Made by a program: the position numbers and the translations under genes | Notes under the pieces: model-generated | What the model was told of the DNA's origin: nothing | Database searches by the model: none | The model's input: the letters and a program-made list of their open reading frames with translations, nothing else | In this document: positions 37,429 through 47,030 of the stretch, one piece after another | Layout: each line of letters begins with the position of its first letter | Position numbering within the stretch: position 1 is the stretch's first letter | Origin: Marinomonas sp. IMCC 4694 | Lineage (GTDB): Bacteria; Pseudomonadota; Gammaproteobacteria; Pseudomonadales; Marinomonadaceae | Reading direction: 5' to 3' | NCBI RefSeq assembly: GCF_008122525.1 | Contig: NZ_VSRV01000001.1 | Span: 1,984,001 to 2,048,000 of the forward strand | Length of the DNA: 64,000 bases

Positions 37429-38625
37429 ATGCCATTTTCAACGCTGGGATTATCTCCTGCTATTGTTCAAGCCGTCCAAGATCAAGGCTACAAACGCCCT
37501 ACTCCAATCCAGAAACAAGCCATTCCAGTGATTTTATCTGGAAAAGACCTGATCGCCACGGCTCAAACAGGAACCGGCAAAACGGCGGCGTTTGTGTTGC
37601 CCATCTTAGAACGCTTCCAACACATTCAAACTCGACGTGGTAAGCGCATTAAAGCGCTCATACTGACGCCAACACGAGAGTTAGCCGTTCAAATAGAAGC
37701 CAGCGTTACGCAGTACAGTCGACACTTGAATGTGCGTTCTATGGTGGCGTATGGCGGCGTCGACAGCGAACCACAAAAACAAGGTTTGATCGACGGGATC
37801 GACATTTTGGTCGCCACGCCGGGGCGATTATTGGACCTTGCCCATCAGCGCGCCGTCCACTTTGATGAACTCGAAGTCCTCGTATTGGACGAAGCCGATC
37901 GCATGGTTGATATGGGCTTTGTCGACGATATTTATAACATTTTGGATCGTTTACCCGAGTCTCGCCAAAACTTACTGTTTTCCGCCACCATGACAGACAG
38001 CGTACGCGTCATCGCCGATGAATTTTCGGACATCAAGCAAGACAAGCCGGCGTTTGAAATTGCCATTTCGCCCAAAACTAAAGCTGCGGCTAACATCAAG
38101 CAGTGGCTCATCACCGTCGATAAAGACACCAAATCGGCTTTACTGAGTCACTTGATCAAAGAGCAAGAATGGGATCAGGCGCTGATCTTTATTGAAAAAA
38201 AACACGGGGCAGCCAAACTCGTCGATCAATTAGCGAAACGCGGCATTATTGCCGATTCCATTCATGGCGACCGCAGCCAAGCCATGCGTGAACAAATTTT
38301 GAACCAGTTTAAATCCGGTGAGCTCAAATACTTAGTGGCGACCGGCGTCGCTGCGCGAGGGATTGATATCGGCGCATTAAGCCGTGTGGTTAATTATGAC
38401 TTGCCGTTTAAGCCAGAAGAATACATCCATCGTATTGGTCGAACGGGTCGCGCGGGCGCCAGTGGCGAAGCCATTTCGTTTGTTGCCATGGGAGATTTTA
38501 AAAACCTCTGTGCAATCGAAAGCCGCCTCAACCACCTTATTGAACGTAAAGAAATCGATGGCTTTCCTGTACGCAAAGTCGTGCCGGTTTCTATTTTAAA
38601 TTACGTTCGCAAGAGCCAACGCTAA
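37429..38625 (+). CDS. rhlE: RhlE-type DEAD-box RNA helicase
   Basis: The helicase has 398 residues from the ATG at 37429 (MPFSTLGLSPAIVQAV). A longer frame from 37366 adds residues unlike the family. Motifs: Q motif RPTPIQKQAIP, I AQTGTGKTA, Ia PTRELAVQ, II DEADRM, III SATM, V ARGIDI, VI HRIGRTGRAG. It lacks the long basic tail of some RhlE proteins. Roles include ribosome assembly and RNA turnover. Confidence 0.93.
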   Translation: MPFSTLGLSPAIVQAVQDQGYKRPTPIQKQAIPVILSGKDLIATAQTGTGKTAAFVLPILERFQHIQTRRGKRIKALILTPTRELAVQIEASVTQYSRHLNVRSMVAYGGVDSEPQKQGLIDGIDILVATPGRLLDLAHQRAVHFDELEVLVLDEADRMVDMGFVDDIYNILDRLPESRQNLLFSATMTDSVRVIADEFSDIKQDKPAFEIAISPKTKAAANIKQWLITVDKDTKSALLSHLIKEQEWDQALIFIEKKHGAAKLVDQLAKRGIIADSIHGDRSQAMREQILNQFKSGELKYLVATGVAARGIDIGALSRVVNYDLPFKPEEYIHRIGRTGRAGASGEAISFVAMGDFKNLCAIESRLNHLIERKEIDGFPVRKVVPVSILNYVRKSQR

Positions 38626-38647
38626 ACCCTATAAAAGGTCTTACTTT

Positions 38648-39367
38648 ATGTCTTTATTATTTGAAGAAATCGACAGCCAAGACTCGCCATTAGGCGAAAT
38701 TTCTTTGCGTAAACGTCGCATTCCTACGTTTGGCGATCGTGATATTTACGAAGTCAAACTCGGTGAAGAATTTTTAATGTCGAGTATGTTTGTCGACGCT
38801 GAAGAAGCCCTATCCGATCTCGGTTTGGCCCAAGTCAAAGGGGATAATTTAAGCGTTGTCGTGGGTGGATTGGGATTAGGCTATACCGCTGTAGCCGCGT
38901 TAAAAGACCAACGCATCGCAGAATTATTGGTGGTTGATGCCTTAGAAACCGTCATCGGCTGGCATCAGAAAGAACTCGTGCCGCTGGGTAAAATACTCAA
39001 TGCCGATTCGCGTAATCGCTACGTACTCGGCAGCTTTTTTGACCTTGCTACGACCCCAGAAACAGGCTTTGATCCAACATCCGACGGTAAAAAATTCGAT
39101 GCGATTTTACTCGACATCGATCACTCCCCTACCGAGTTTCTGAACCCTTCCAACGCCGGTTTTTACACCACTGACAACCTCACGCTCATGGCAGAGCAGC
39201 TTAACCCCAACGGTGTATTTGCCATGTGGTCACAAAACCCACCGGAAAACCATTTCATTACTCTACTAGGCACGGTTTTTAACCAGGTCGACGCTCACTT
39301 AGTGTCTTTTTTCAATCCTTTTCAAGGGAAGGATTCCACTAACTCGGTGTATGTTTGCAGCAAATAA
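38648..39367 (+). CDS. Spermidine-synthase-like methyltransferase-fold protein
   Basis: The 239-residue protein has a Rossmann fold of the spermidine/spermine synthase type: VVVGGLGLGYTAVAAL (about residues 70-85), LLVVDALE and ILLDIDHSP (about 155-163). It lacks the tetramerisation N-terminal domain of SpeE and the usual catalytic Asp-Tyr arrangement cannot be confirmed by eye. True polyamine synthesis is therefore uncertain. It follows rhlE by 22 bases. Confidence 0.75.
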   Translation: MSLLFEEIDSQDSPLGEISLRKRRIPTFGDRDIYEVKLGEEFLMSSMFVDAEEALSDLGLAQVKGDNLSVVVGGLGLGYTAVAALKDQRIAELLVVDALETVIGWHQKELVPLGKILNADSRNRYVLGSFFDLATTPETGFDPTSDGKKFDAILLDIDHSPTEFLNPSNAGFYTTDNLTLMAEQLNPNGVFAMWSQNPPENHFITLLGTVFNQVDAHLVSFFNPFQGKDSTNSVYVCSK

Positions 39368-39375
39368 AACGCTCA

Positions 39376-39428
39376 TTTTAAACTTACCATGCCTACGACA
39401 TGAGTCGTTGACATGGTCTAATTTAAAA
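39376..39428. terminator. Segmented palindrome between convergent genes
   Basis: The element reads TTTTAAA, 3 bases, ACCATG, 3 bases, ACGAC, ATGA loop, GTCGT, 3 bases, CATGGT, 4 bases, TTTAAAA. All arms pair exactly, with symmetric internal loops. It most likely ends transcripts from both sides, but there is no long T run. Confidence 0.55.
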
Positions 39429-39435
39429 ACGAACG

Positions 39436-40398
39436 CTATTGCCCAGCGGTTTCTTTTTCGCGATAGGCATAAGTGGCGTCAAAACGCGACTGTATCCAGT
39501 CGCCGCTCAAAATAGCCTCGTATTTCGCTGGTTTGTCTGTGGTGGCACAACTTGGCACGCATTCCACGTTGGTTTCGTAATCTGGTTCCACAAAAAATGG
39601 GAAAGAGTAACGATGCACATCCGACAAAGAGGCTTTCACACGATGCGCAGTCGATACGTATTCATCGTTGGTCCAGCGTTGCATTAAGTCGCCGATGTTC
39701 ACCACAATGGCGTTTTCAATCGGTGTGGCATCGACCCATTCTTGCTGGCGGTTTTTGACTTGCAACCCGCCAATCTGATCTTGTAGCAACAAGGTGACAC
39801 AGCCGTAATCCGTATGGGCGCCTGCGCCATTATCATGCTCGCTGACCGGGCGAGGTGGATAGTGGATCATGCGTAATACCGTCACATGGTTTTGAAAACA
39901 CCGAGTAAAAAAATCGTCCGTTAACGACAAGGCTTGCGCCATGGCGGTTAACAGCTTTTGTGCCACGTCAAAGGCTTCAACATAATACTCTTGCAGAACC
40001 TCAACAGTTTTTGGGTCGCTGGGGTTTTGATTAGGTCCATACATGGTTGGGTATTTCGCCGCTAGCGGATGATCTGACGGGAAATCCAACGCCATGTCGA
40101 AGGTTTCTTTCCAATCCGCATGGCCTTTTTCGTCAAGCTGCTCCTCACCAATATTGCCATAGCCGCGATGATTGATACTGTGTTTGATGTCGATGGCGTT
40201 TTTGATGTCTTGTGGCTGCTTAAAAAAACGTTTCGCTTCACGCATCATGGCCGACATTAACTCAGCTGGAATGCCCGTGTTGACTAAATAAAAGAAGCCA
40301 ATCTCACGGCATGCGGTATCTAACGCTTGAATCTCGTTGTGACGAATCGCGTCACTTTCATGGGTCAGTTTGGATAAATCGATTAGCGGGATAGACAT
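39436..40398 (-). CDS. 2OG-Fe(II) oxygenase, isopenicillin-N-synthase-like
   Basis: The 320-residue protein has the DIOX_N domain (PLIDLSKLTHES, then REIGFFYLVNTGIP) and a C-terminal jelly roll with iron ligands in GAHTDYGCVTLLLQD and STAHRVKASL and the 2-oxoglutarate-binding Arg in RYSFPFF. Bacterial members oxidise varied small molecules and the substrate here is unknown. It lies 11 bases after the helicase gene, as the third gene of a compact operon. Confidence 0.87.
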   Translation of the reverse strand: MSIPLIDLSKLTHESDAIRHNEIQALDTACREIGFFYLVNTGIPAELMSAMMREAKRFFKQPQDIKNAIDIKHSINHRGYGNIGEEQLDEKGHADWKETFDMALDFPSDHPLAAKYPTMYGPNQNPSDPKTVEVLQEYYVEAFDVAQKLLTAMAQALSLTDDFFTRCFQNHVTVLRMIHYPPRPVSEHDNGAGAHTDYGCVTLLLQDQIGGLQVKNRQQEWVDATPIENAIVVNIGDLMQRWTNDEYVSTAHRVKASLSDVHRYSFPFFVEPDYETNVECVPSCATTDKPAKYEAILSGDWIQSRFDATYAYREKETAGQ

Positions 40399-40409
40399 TG
40401 ACCTGTTCC

Positions 40410-42716
40410 TTACGCTCTGGAGGATAATTTAATTAATTGAGTATGCTTGGTATTAAAACGCTTTAAACCCTCTTCGCCAAAATCAACGACAATCATGGGC
40501 TTATCGCCTTGCTCTTGGCGAACAACAACACCTTGGCCAAATTTATCGTGGCGAACTTTATCGCCCGGTTTTAAACCGCTTTGCGCCTCGACGCGATGAT
40601 GAAAAACCAGCGTCGGCGAAGAATCCACCGCACTTAAATAGCGCTGAAAAATCACACCTTTCTCAGAAGCAATGGCTGTGCCAGTGTCCTCGGCATACCA
40701 AGCATCACAGATTTGACTCACCGCATAAGGCTGAGCCTCAAACACAAAGCGCGATAACGACAAGCTTTTTAATGCAGCGCGAGGAATATCGCCCTGTTTC
40801 ATACGTTTATGCTCGTCGGCAGTCGGTGTTTCCAGTATGACCAGCTTTTGCTTTGCCCGAGTAATGGCCACATAAAACAAACGACGCTCTGACGCTAGGT
40901 CACTGGCGGCTTGCTTGTCAATCGCACTTAACTCTTCGTCGTAATAAGGAAAGCGCCCTTCCTGCAAACCCGACAACAGCACCTGATCAAACTCCAGCCC
41001 CTTGGATTTATGAATCGTCATCAAGTGCACCCCATGGCTGTCGTCGGTGTGCCTTTCATTTAACGTAGCCAGTTGCTCTAGAATAGACTGAGCCTCACCA
41101 CCCACACCGCGAACGTACGCCATAAAGGCATCGCAGGTGGCCATTTTTTCTTGAGCTTGAATGTCTTTGCTGCTGGTGCTTTCAAAGTAACGATAAATGC
41201 CCAGCTTCTCCAGAGTATGCGCTAAACCTTGTGCCGGATCACGGCGATACATACCTAAACTTCGCAACCAATCCGCCCGTTCGTGCAACTTTTTGGCGCG
41301 CCAGCCGTCCATCGAATCCGCCAGTGTTTCTATCATTTGCGGCAGCAAATGGGGCGACTGACGAGCTTGCTGAATCAAGGTTTTTCGTTGTGCCATAGAG
41401 CCGCCCAAGCTGGGCACCGTCAGTAAATATTCCACATCGTCCCGGTTAAAAAACACCGCAGGATTTTCTAAACCACCCGCAATCACAGCCAGATACGCCA
41501 TCAACATGCGAATTTGACGATTTTCCAACAGCGGTGAATCGCCGTGTAATTGATACGGCACGCCTTTGTGCATTAAGGCCAACTGTACGGGCACCATGTC
41601 ACTGTACAGTCTCACCAATACCGCACTGTCGCTTAACGCTCGGCCTTCGTCGACCCAAGATTTAAGCTCGCCCAATAAGGCTTTGCCAGTCTTGGGGGCA
41701 CGGGCAAACGACACCCGTGTTCGCTCACCAGCACCGATCACCAAAGCATCAGGGTCATTTTCCGAGATCACACTCGACGCCATTAAACCCACTGCATGAC
41801 CAAAACGAAAGCTGCTGCTTAATGGATACGTCACAACATTAACAAACTCTTGATCAAACTGGTTCGCCATAATTTCTGGGCTAGCGCCGCGCCATTCATA
41901 AATACATTGTTGCACATCGCCGACGATCATCCATTGACACGGCGCAGGATACAGCTGCTTTAGTAATTCATACTGGCAAGGGTTTATGTCTTGGAATTCA
42001 TCAATTAATAAATATCGAAATTCTGGCACAAGCGCACGCACTCTCACTCGCTCTGGTTCAGGCAATTCAGAAATCAATTCATAGGGGTCACTGAGGAGAT
42101 CTGCAAAAAAACGCACGGTGTTACGCTTACGTATGCGCTCTAACTCATTATACAGCGATGGGAAAAACTTACGCTCACCAGACCAACCTAAGGCCTCAAA
42201 GACACTATGAGCCGGCTGATCAGATGCTTTTACTTGGTCGATAAACAGCAAAGCATCTTCAAGCCAATCTTTCTCATCCAGCATGGCTATTTTTTCACCG
42301 TTGCGCACCAAGCGCTGTAAGGCATCGCGCAGCATTTTTACTAGGCTAAAATCGTCAGTCACCAGCTTGGCGGCTGGCAACCAATTTTGTTGCTCCAAAC
42401 GTCGGCAAAATTGCATGCCAAAGGCGTGAAACGTCATCACGCTTGGCGAACGAAAATACCCCGCCGCTTTTAGACGCTGGCTTAAACGTTCAGTAAATTC
42501 GGCTTGCGCGCTTTTATTAAACATAAACACGCCAATATGAGTAGGTTCGATGCCTTGCGCCAACAAATATTCAATACGAGCGATCAAGGTCGTGGTTTTC
42601 CCCGCCCCAGCCACAGCAATGACTTTTGCTGGCGTGGTCAAATCATGGTCAACAACGCGCCGTTGCTCGTCGGTCAACAACGAGGCCTGACGGGAATCTG
42701 AGTGTGCAGCTATCAA
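40410..42716 (-). CDS. UvrD/Rep-like superfamily 1 helicase
   Basis: The 768-residue helicase has motif I AVAGAGKTTT (about residues 34-43), motif II LLIDEFQDI, motif III VGDVQQCIYEWRG, motif V IHKSKGLEFDQV and motif VI VAITRAKQKL. The C terminus carries a Tudor-like UvrD tail (VRHDKFGQGVVV). It starts at TTG. It is not UvrD or Rep itself: the distances between motifs and the 1B/2B regions differ, and the gene sits between a zinc hydrolase and an oxygenase. Its biological role is not known. Confidence 0.9.
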   Translation of the reverse strand: MIAAHSDSRQASLLTDEQRRVVDHDLTTPAKVIAVAGAGKTTTLIARIEYLLAQGIEPTHIGVFMFNKSAQAEFTERLSQRLKAAGYFRSPSVMTFHAFGMQFCRRLEQQNWLPAAKLVTDDFSLVKMLRDALQRLVRNGEKIAMLDEKDWLEDALLFIDQVKASDQPAHSVFEALGWSGERKFFPSLYNELERIRKRNTVRFFADLLSDPYELISELPEPERVRVRALVPEFRYLLIDEFQDINPCQYELLKQLYPAPCQWMIVGDVQQCIYEWRGASPEIMANQFDQEFVNVVTYPLSSSFRFGHAVGLMASSVISENDPDALVIGAGERTRVSFARAPKTGKALLGELKSWVDEGRALSDSAVLVRLYSDMVPVQLALMHKGVPYQLHGDSPLLENRQIRMLMAYLAVIAGGLENPAVFFNRDDVEYLLTVPSLGGSMAQRKTLIQQARQSPHLLPQMIETLADSMDGWRAKKLHERADWLRSLGMYRRDPAQGLAHTLEKLGIYRYFESTSSKDIQAQEKMATCDAFMAYVRGVGGEAQSILEQLATLNERHTDDSHGVHLMTIHKSKGLEFDQVLLSGLQEGRFPYYDEELSAIDKQAASDLASERRLFYVAITRAKQKLVILETPTADEHKRMKQGDIPRAALKSLSLSRFVFEAQPYAVSQICDAWYAEDTGTAIASEKGVIFQRYLSAVDSSPTLVFHHRVEAQSGLKPGDKVRHDKFGQGVVVRQEQGDKPMIVVDFGEEGLKRFNTKHTQLIKLSSRA

Positions 42717-42746
42717 AATAATCTAACCTTGTTCATCGTCAAAGCA

Positions 42747-43889
42747 CTAGTCTTCAAATAAATGGCCCATTTCACGAAACGCAAGATGCTCTCGGCCTGC
42801 AATTTTTGCAATGGATTCGCCGCATACCACCAGCCGGCGTTGCACACGAGCAAATAAAATCCCCTTAGTGCGGGCGACCAGCGGGTAAGAGGACGTTTCT
42901 ACGTCGTCATCCATCAGGTTCACGACCTCGCCAATCACTTCGCCCACTTCCACTTCGTCACCAATGGCTTTGTGATAGCAGACGATGCCAGCGCATGGGG
43001 CTTTGACCAGATCCATCGCGTCTAACGGGTAATACACCAATTCACTGTCGTTTATTACCGGCGGTTTACCGGTAATAACCCCTCGTAACACCAAGTAATC
43101 AAACAACGCTTGGGCATCTTGTTGGGCAAATTCATTAGAAATGTCATTTTCACCACGCAATTCTAAGGTAAGCGAACGAGTGCCCCAAGGCATCAAATGC
43201 GCATAATGGCCTTTTAAGTCACGCCACACACTGACATTGGTTTCGTCAAACGAGGCCGCGCCGGTTTCTAATTCTGATAAGCCTACTTTTGCCCCCAACA
43301 ACGCCAACAGCGGCCTAAAATGCCCCTCAAACTCTTGCGCAACATAAGCGTGCATGCTCGCTTCGCCCGAGCAATGCAAATCAAGTACTTCGTCGGCATC
43401 CATCGACAAAGCTAGCAAGGTTTTCTTCATGCCTTGTAATTCCGTGGTTTCAGGCAACAAACTCAACTCTTCAAGAATCGCTTGACGAACCCGGAGTAGA
43501 TTCGCTTCAACGTCTCCACTTATCTCGCTTTTAATGCGCTTTTCGACTTTTGCCCCTAACTGAGGCCAATGCCGATTAAAATTACCGCCGCCGTCGGAAA
43601 AGGCAAATCGCCCCGGAATGTAACCGTGAAAGTTTTGCGCCAAACCAATCGGGTTTGCCACAGGTACAATGATAATTTCACCCTGAATCACACCAGCAGC
43701 GTCGGCTTTTTTCAGTAGTCGCAGTAACGTATTAAGCACCAAAAAACCCGGCCACTCATCGGCGTGCAAACCAGCTTGCATATACACCTTGGGGCGCGCA
43801 CCCGCGCCGCCAAAATAGTGCGCCTTGATGACTCTTTCGGTTCCCGGCGTCGCACTCGGCAAGACATGAGCATAAATTTGATAAGACAT
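42747..43889 (-). CDS. AstE/AspA-like zinc carboxypeptidase-family protein
   Basis: From the ATG at 43889 the protein has 380 residues. The M14-like fold has zinc ligands in QAGLHADEWPGF (HxxE, about residues 40-43) and a later His in VLDLHCSGE. The C-terminal part (KAPCAGIVCYHKAIGDEVEVGEVIG) resembles a biotinyl-lipoyl-like barrel, as in some aspartoacylase-like proteins. A GTG at 43913 would add eight residues. The substrate is unknown. It is the first gene of a three-gene operon and divergent from ynjB. Confidence 0.85.
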   Translation of the reverse strand: MSYQIYAHVLPSATPGTERVIKAHYFGGAGARPKVYMQAGLHADEWPGFLVLNTLLRLLKKADAAGVIQGEIIIVPVANPIGLAQNFHGYIPGRFAFSDGGGNFNRHWPQLGAKVEKRIKSEISGDVEANLLRVRQAILEELSLLPETTELQGMKKTLLALSMDADEVLDLHCSGEASMHAYVAQEFEGHFRPLLALLGAKVGLSELETGAASFDETNVSVWRDLKGHYAHLMPWGTRSLTLELRGENDISNEFAQQDAQALFDYLVLRGVITGKPPVINDSELVYYPLDAMDLVKAPCAGIVCYHKAIGDEVEVGEVIGEVVNLMDDDVETSSYPLVARTKGILFARVQRRLVVCGESIAKIAGREHLAFREMGHLFED

Positions 43890-43895
43890 AACACC

Positions 43896-43954
43896 CCATG
43901 TTGTAAGATTCACCCCGTTTTAACCCGCAACATGGTACGCTAAAACGGTTTTTT
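43896..43954. promoter_or_regulatory. Two interleaved 8-bp inverted repeats, one followed by a T run
   Basis: CCATGTTG (43896-43903) pairs with CAACATGG (43928-43935). CCGTTTTA (43915-43922) pairs with TAAAACGG (43941-43948), after which six T follow on the plus strand. The two stems cross each other, so an RNA could form either one or a pseudoknot. On the minus strand the first repeat abuts the ribosome-site region of the AstE-like gene. Confidence 0.45.
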
Positions 43955-44037
43955 AATAAAAACAATTGCCTTCGCTGTAAGAAATTTCCACGGAGTCACG
44001 TCTCATTATAAATGGTTGATCACATTAGGAGAAAAGA

Positions 44038-45252
44038 ATGAAAAAATCGTTTGTCGCAGCCTCCCTTGCTGCCTCGTTAGCACTTAGCTGCGTCTCTGTA
44101 GTCGCGGCGCCAGACACCCAAACGTGGCAAGCAACGCTGCAGGAAGCGAAAGGCCAAACAGTGTATTTTAACGCATGGGGCGGCGCCGATAATATTAACG
44201 ATTATATTCTGTGGGCCGCTGATCGCATTAAAGCGCAATACGATATCACACTTAAACAGGTCAAACTGACTGACACTTCAAATGCCGTTAACCGTGTATT
44301 GGCTGAAAAAGCGGCCGGAAAAAACACTCAGGGCTCGGTGGATTTAATCTGGCTGAACGGTGAAAACTTTCGTGCGATGAAAGACAACGACTTATTGTTT
44401 GGCCCTTTTAGTCACTCTTTACCAAACTATATGCATTATGTCGACGAACAAGCGCGCCAAAGTGTAACGCAAGATTTTGGCACACTGGTTGATGGCATGG
44501 AATCGCCTTGGGGTATGGCGCAAGTGATCTTTATTCATGATACCGCGACGCTAACCACCCCACCTAAATCCATGAACGCACTGTTACGTTACGCCACAGC
44601 GCACCCAGGACGCATCACCTATCCAGAACCACCGCAATTCCTAGGTTCAACCTTTTTGAAACAAGCCTTATATGAATTAACGGCGGATAATACGTTATTA
44701 TCGCAACCCGTCAGCGCGGTCGACTTTAAGGCGGTCACGGCACCATTGTGGGCGTATTTAGATCAGCTCCACCCAGTCGCATGGCGCCGTGGTCAAGCCT
44801 TTCCGTCCAGTTCTGAGGAGATGATGCGCTTGTTAGACGATCAAGAAATTGACGTTGCCCTTAGTTTCGACATCTCCGCCGCGTCCGTTCAAATCGACAA
44901 GGGCAACTTGCCCGACTCGGTGCGTTCTTACGTATTCACGAAAGGTACGATTGGCAATACTCACTTTTTAGCGATCCCTTATAATAGCAGCGTAAAAGCC
45001 GGTGCTCAGGTAGTGGCCAATTTTATGCTATCGCCTGAAGCGCAAATTAAAAAACAAACACCTACTATCTGGGGCGATTTAAGTGTGCTGTCATACAGCA
45101 AATTATCTGACGATGATCAGGCTAAATTTGATGCCTTGCCTCGTGGCATTGCTACCTTGAACATGGAAGAATTGGGGCAAACCTTGCCGGAACCGCATAG
45201 CAGTTGGGTGAGTGCATTAGAAGCTCAATGGCGCAAACGTTACGCACAATAA
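44038..45252 (+). CDS. ynjB: YnjB-like ABC transporter substrate-binding protein
   Basis: The 404-residue periplasmic protein has a signal peptide (cleavage near VVAA, about residue 23) and the YnjB pattern: VYFNAWGGADNINDYI, then LIWLNGENFRAMKDN and PFSHSLPNY. It belongs to the iron/thiamine-type solute-binding clan, but the YnjB ligand is not established. AGGAG lies before the start. The permease gene follows after 44 bases. Confidence 0.9.
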   Translation: MKKSFVAASLAASLALSCVSVVAAPDTQTWQATLQEAKGQTVYFNAWGGADNINDYILWAADRIKAQYDITLKQVKLTDTSNAVNRVLAEKAAGKNTQGSVDLIWLNGENFRAMKDNDLLFGPFSHSLPNYMHYVDEQARQSVTQDFGTLVDGMESPWGMAQVIFIHDTATLTTPPKSMNALLRYATAHPGRITYPEPPQFLGSTFLKQALYELTADNTLLSQPVSAVDFKAVTAPLWAYLDQLHPVAWRRGQAFPSSSEEMMRLLDDQEIDVALSFDISAASVQIDKGNLPDSVRSYVFTKGTIGNTHFLAIPYNSSVKAGAQVVANFMLSPEAQIKKQTPTIWGDLSVLSYSKLSDDDQAKFDALPRGIATLNMEELGQTLPEPHSSWVSALEAQWRKRYAQ

Positions 45253-45296
45253 GCAAGGTCTGACTCGTTGCTAACCAATCAGAAATAAGAAGCAAG

Positions 45297-47030
45297 ATGC
45301 CACTAAAATACACATCATGGATCACTGGAGGCCTCTCTCTGCTCTTACTAGTCCCTATTTTAATGGGATTAGTCGGCACATTACTTCCCGCTTTTGGGTA
45401 CTTCCCCCCCCTGGGTGAGTTTTATTTCACCCTGTCACCTTGGCGTGACTTGTTCGCCCAAGGGGAATTTTACGCCAGTGTCACTCTGAGCCTACTCACG
45501 GGGATTGGTGCGCCGATACTGGCACTCTGGTTGGCGTTATCTTTGTTGGCGTGGGGTTATCAACGGCCTTATTTTGCCAAAATTGAAGCCCTACTTTCCC
45601 CCATTTTAGCGATCCCACACGCTGCCATGGCCATCGGTTTGGTGTTTTTGCTCAGCCCATCTGGTTGGTTGATGCGTCTTGTCAGTCCTTGGCTAACCGG
45701 TTTTGACCGTCCACCAAACTGGATCAGCGTACAAGATCCGTTTGGTCTCTCGCTGATGTTCGCCCTAGTCATTAAAGAAATGCCTTATCTTTTGTTTGTG
45801 ATGCTCGCTACGATGAACAGCATTAACGCCCGCGACAGTCTGTATGTGGGTCAAACATTAGGGTATAGCCGCTTTACGCTGTGGCGCAAAGTGTTGATTC
45901 CTCAACTTTACCCTCTTGTGCGCCTGCCTATTTTTATCGTGGTCGCTTTTAGCCTTACTGTGGTGGATTTAGCCTTGGTCATCGGACCTAATACACCATC
46001 GACGTTGGCTGTCACTTTATTACGCTGGTTCAATGACCCGGACCTTGATAGGCGACTCATGGCCAGTGCGGGGGCGATGTTCTTGATGCTCGTGATTGTA
46101 CTGGTATTAGCAGGCTGGGAATTATCACATATTGTACTCACACGATGCACTCGAGCAGAACGTAGCAACGGAAAACGCCACGGAGTCACTGACTATCTAC
46201 TTCGACTTGGCGTTATAATAGGACTACTCACCCTGCTTAATGCATTTATTGCTTTGGCCTTACTGCCTATTTGGTCACTCGCTAGACGCTGGCGTTTTCC
46301 TGACACACTGCCCAGCCAATGGACGTGGGACAACCTCGAACGCTCAACCCCCATGCTCATTGAACTCACGACCAACACCTTAACCATTGCGCTGTCAGCC
46401 ACTGTATTGGCCTGCTTAATCAGCCTTATCATGCTGGAAACTAAACACCAAAAAAACCAAAATGCCACTAACCCAGCCAAAAACCACGTCTTTGACTGGC
46501 TCATTTACGTGCCCATTCTACTACCACAAATCGGCTTTCTCTTCGGGTTGCATGTACTGTTGATTTACTTAAATTTGAACGGTAACCTCTTTGCCATCAT
46601 TGCGTTGCACCTTATGTACGTTCTTCCATATGTGTATTTAACCCTCAAAAGCCCATATTTAGCATACGAAGAGGGCTATTTAGAGCAAGCCAACCGACTC
46701 AATTACCAACCATGGCGCAACTATGCACGCGTCAAAATAGCCATGTTGAAGCCCGCGTTGTTTACCGCCTTTGCCATTGGTTTCTCTGTCAGTATCGCAC
46801 AATACTTGCCCACACTCATCGCCGGCGAAGGTCGCTACAGCACACTTACCACAGAAGCCGTGGCACAAGCGGCATCGGGGGACCGAAAGCAAGTGGGCAG
46901 CATGGCCATGTTGCAAGCGTTTTTTCCCGTGATGGTATTTTGGCTAGCACAGTACATACCACCCCGCTGGACAACCTGGCGATTGGCGTTTAAACACCAA
47001 ATTAAAAGGAACAAGCCGTGCTCAGTGTAA
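45297..47030 (+). CDS. ynjC: YnjC-like ABC transporter permease (fused two-module)
   Basis: The 577-residue protein has about twelve membrane helices in two repeats, as in FbpB/ThiP-type permeases. Each repeat carries a coupling motif (GQTLGYSRFTLWRKVLIPQ near residues 182-200 and a later EANRLNYQPWRNYARVKIAML-like loop near 465-485). It forms the channel for the YnjB substrate. Its end overlaps ynjD by 13 bases. Confidence 0.9.
   Translation: MPLKYTSWITGGLSLLLLVPILMGLVGTLLPAFGYFPPLGEFYFTLSPWRDLFAQGEFYASVTLSLLTGIGAPILALWLALSLLAWGYQRPYFAKIEALLSPILAIPHAAMAIGLVFLLSPSGWLMRLVSPWLTGFDRPPNWISVQDPFGLSLMFALVIKEMPYLLFVMLATMNSINARDSLYVGQTLGYSRFTLWRKVLIPQLYPLVRLPIFIVVAFSLTVVDLALVIGPNTPSTLAVTLLRWFNDPDLDRRLMASAGAMFLMLVIVLVLAGWELSHIVLTRCTRAERSNGKRHGVTDYLLRLGVIIGLLTLLNAFIALALLPIWSLARRWRFPDTLPSQWTWDNLERSTPMLIELTTNTLTIALSATVLACLISLIMLETKHQKNQNATNPAKNHVFDWLIYVPILLPQIGFLFGLHVLLIYLNLNGNLFAIIALHLMYVLPYVYLTLKSPYLAYEEGYLEQANRLNYQPWRNYARVKIAMLKPALFTAFAIGFSVSIAQYLPTLIAGEGRYSTLTTEAVAQAASGDRKQVGSMAMLQAFFPVMVFWLAQYIPPRWTTWRLAFKHQIKRNKPCSV

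Noticed and set aside
44000..44037. TPP riboswitch before ynjB
   Set aside because: The THI-box consensus is not present, and the leader is short.
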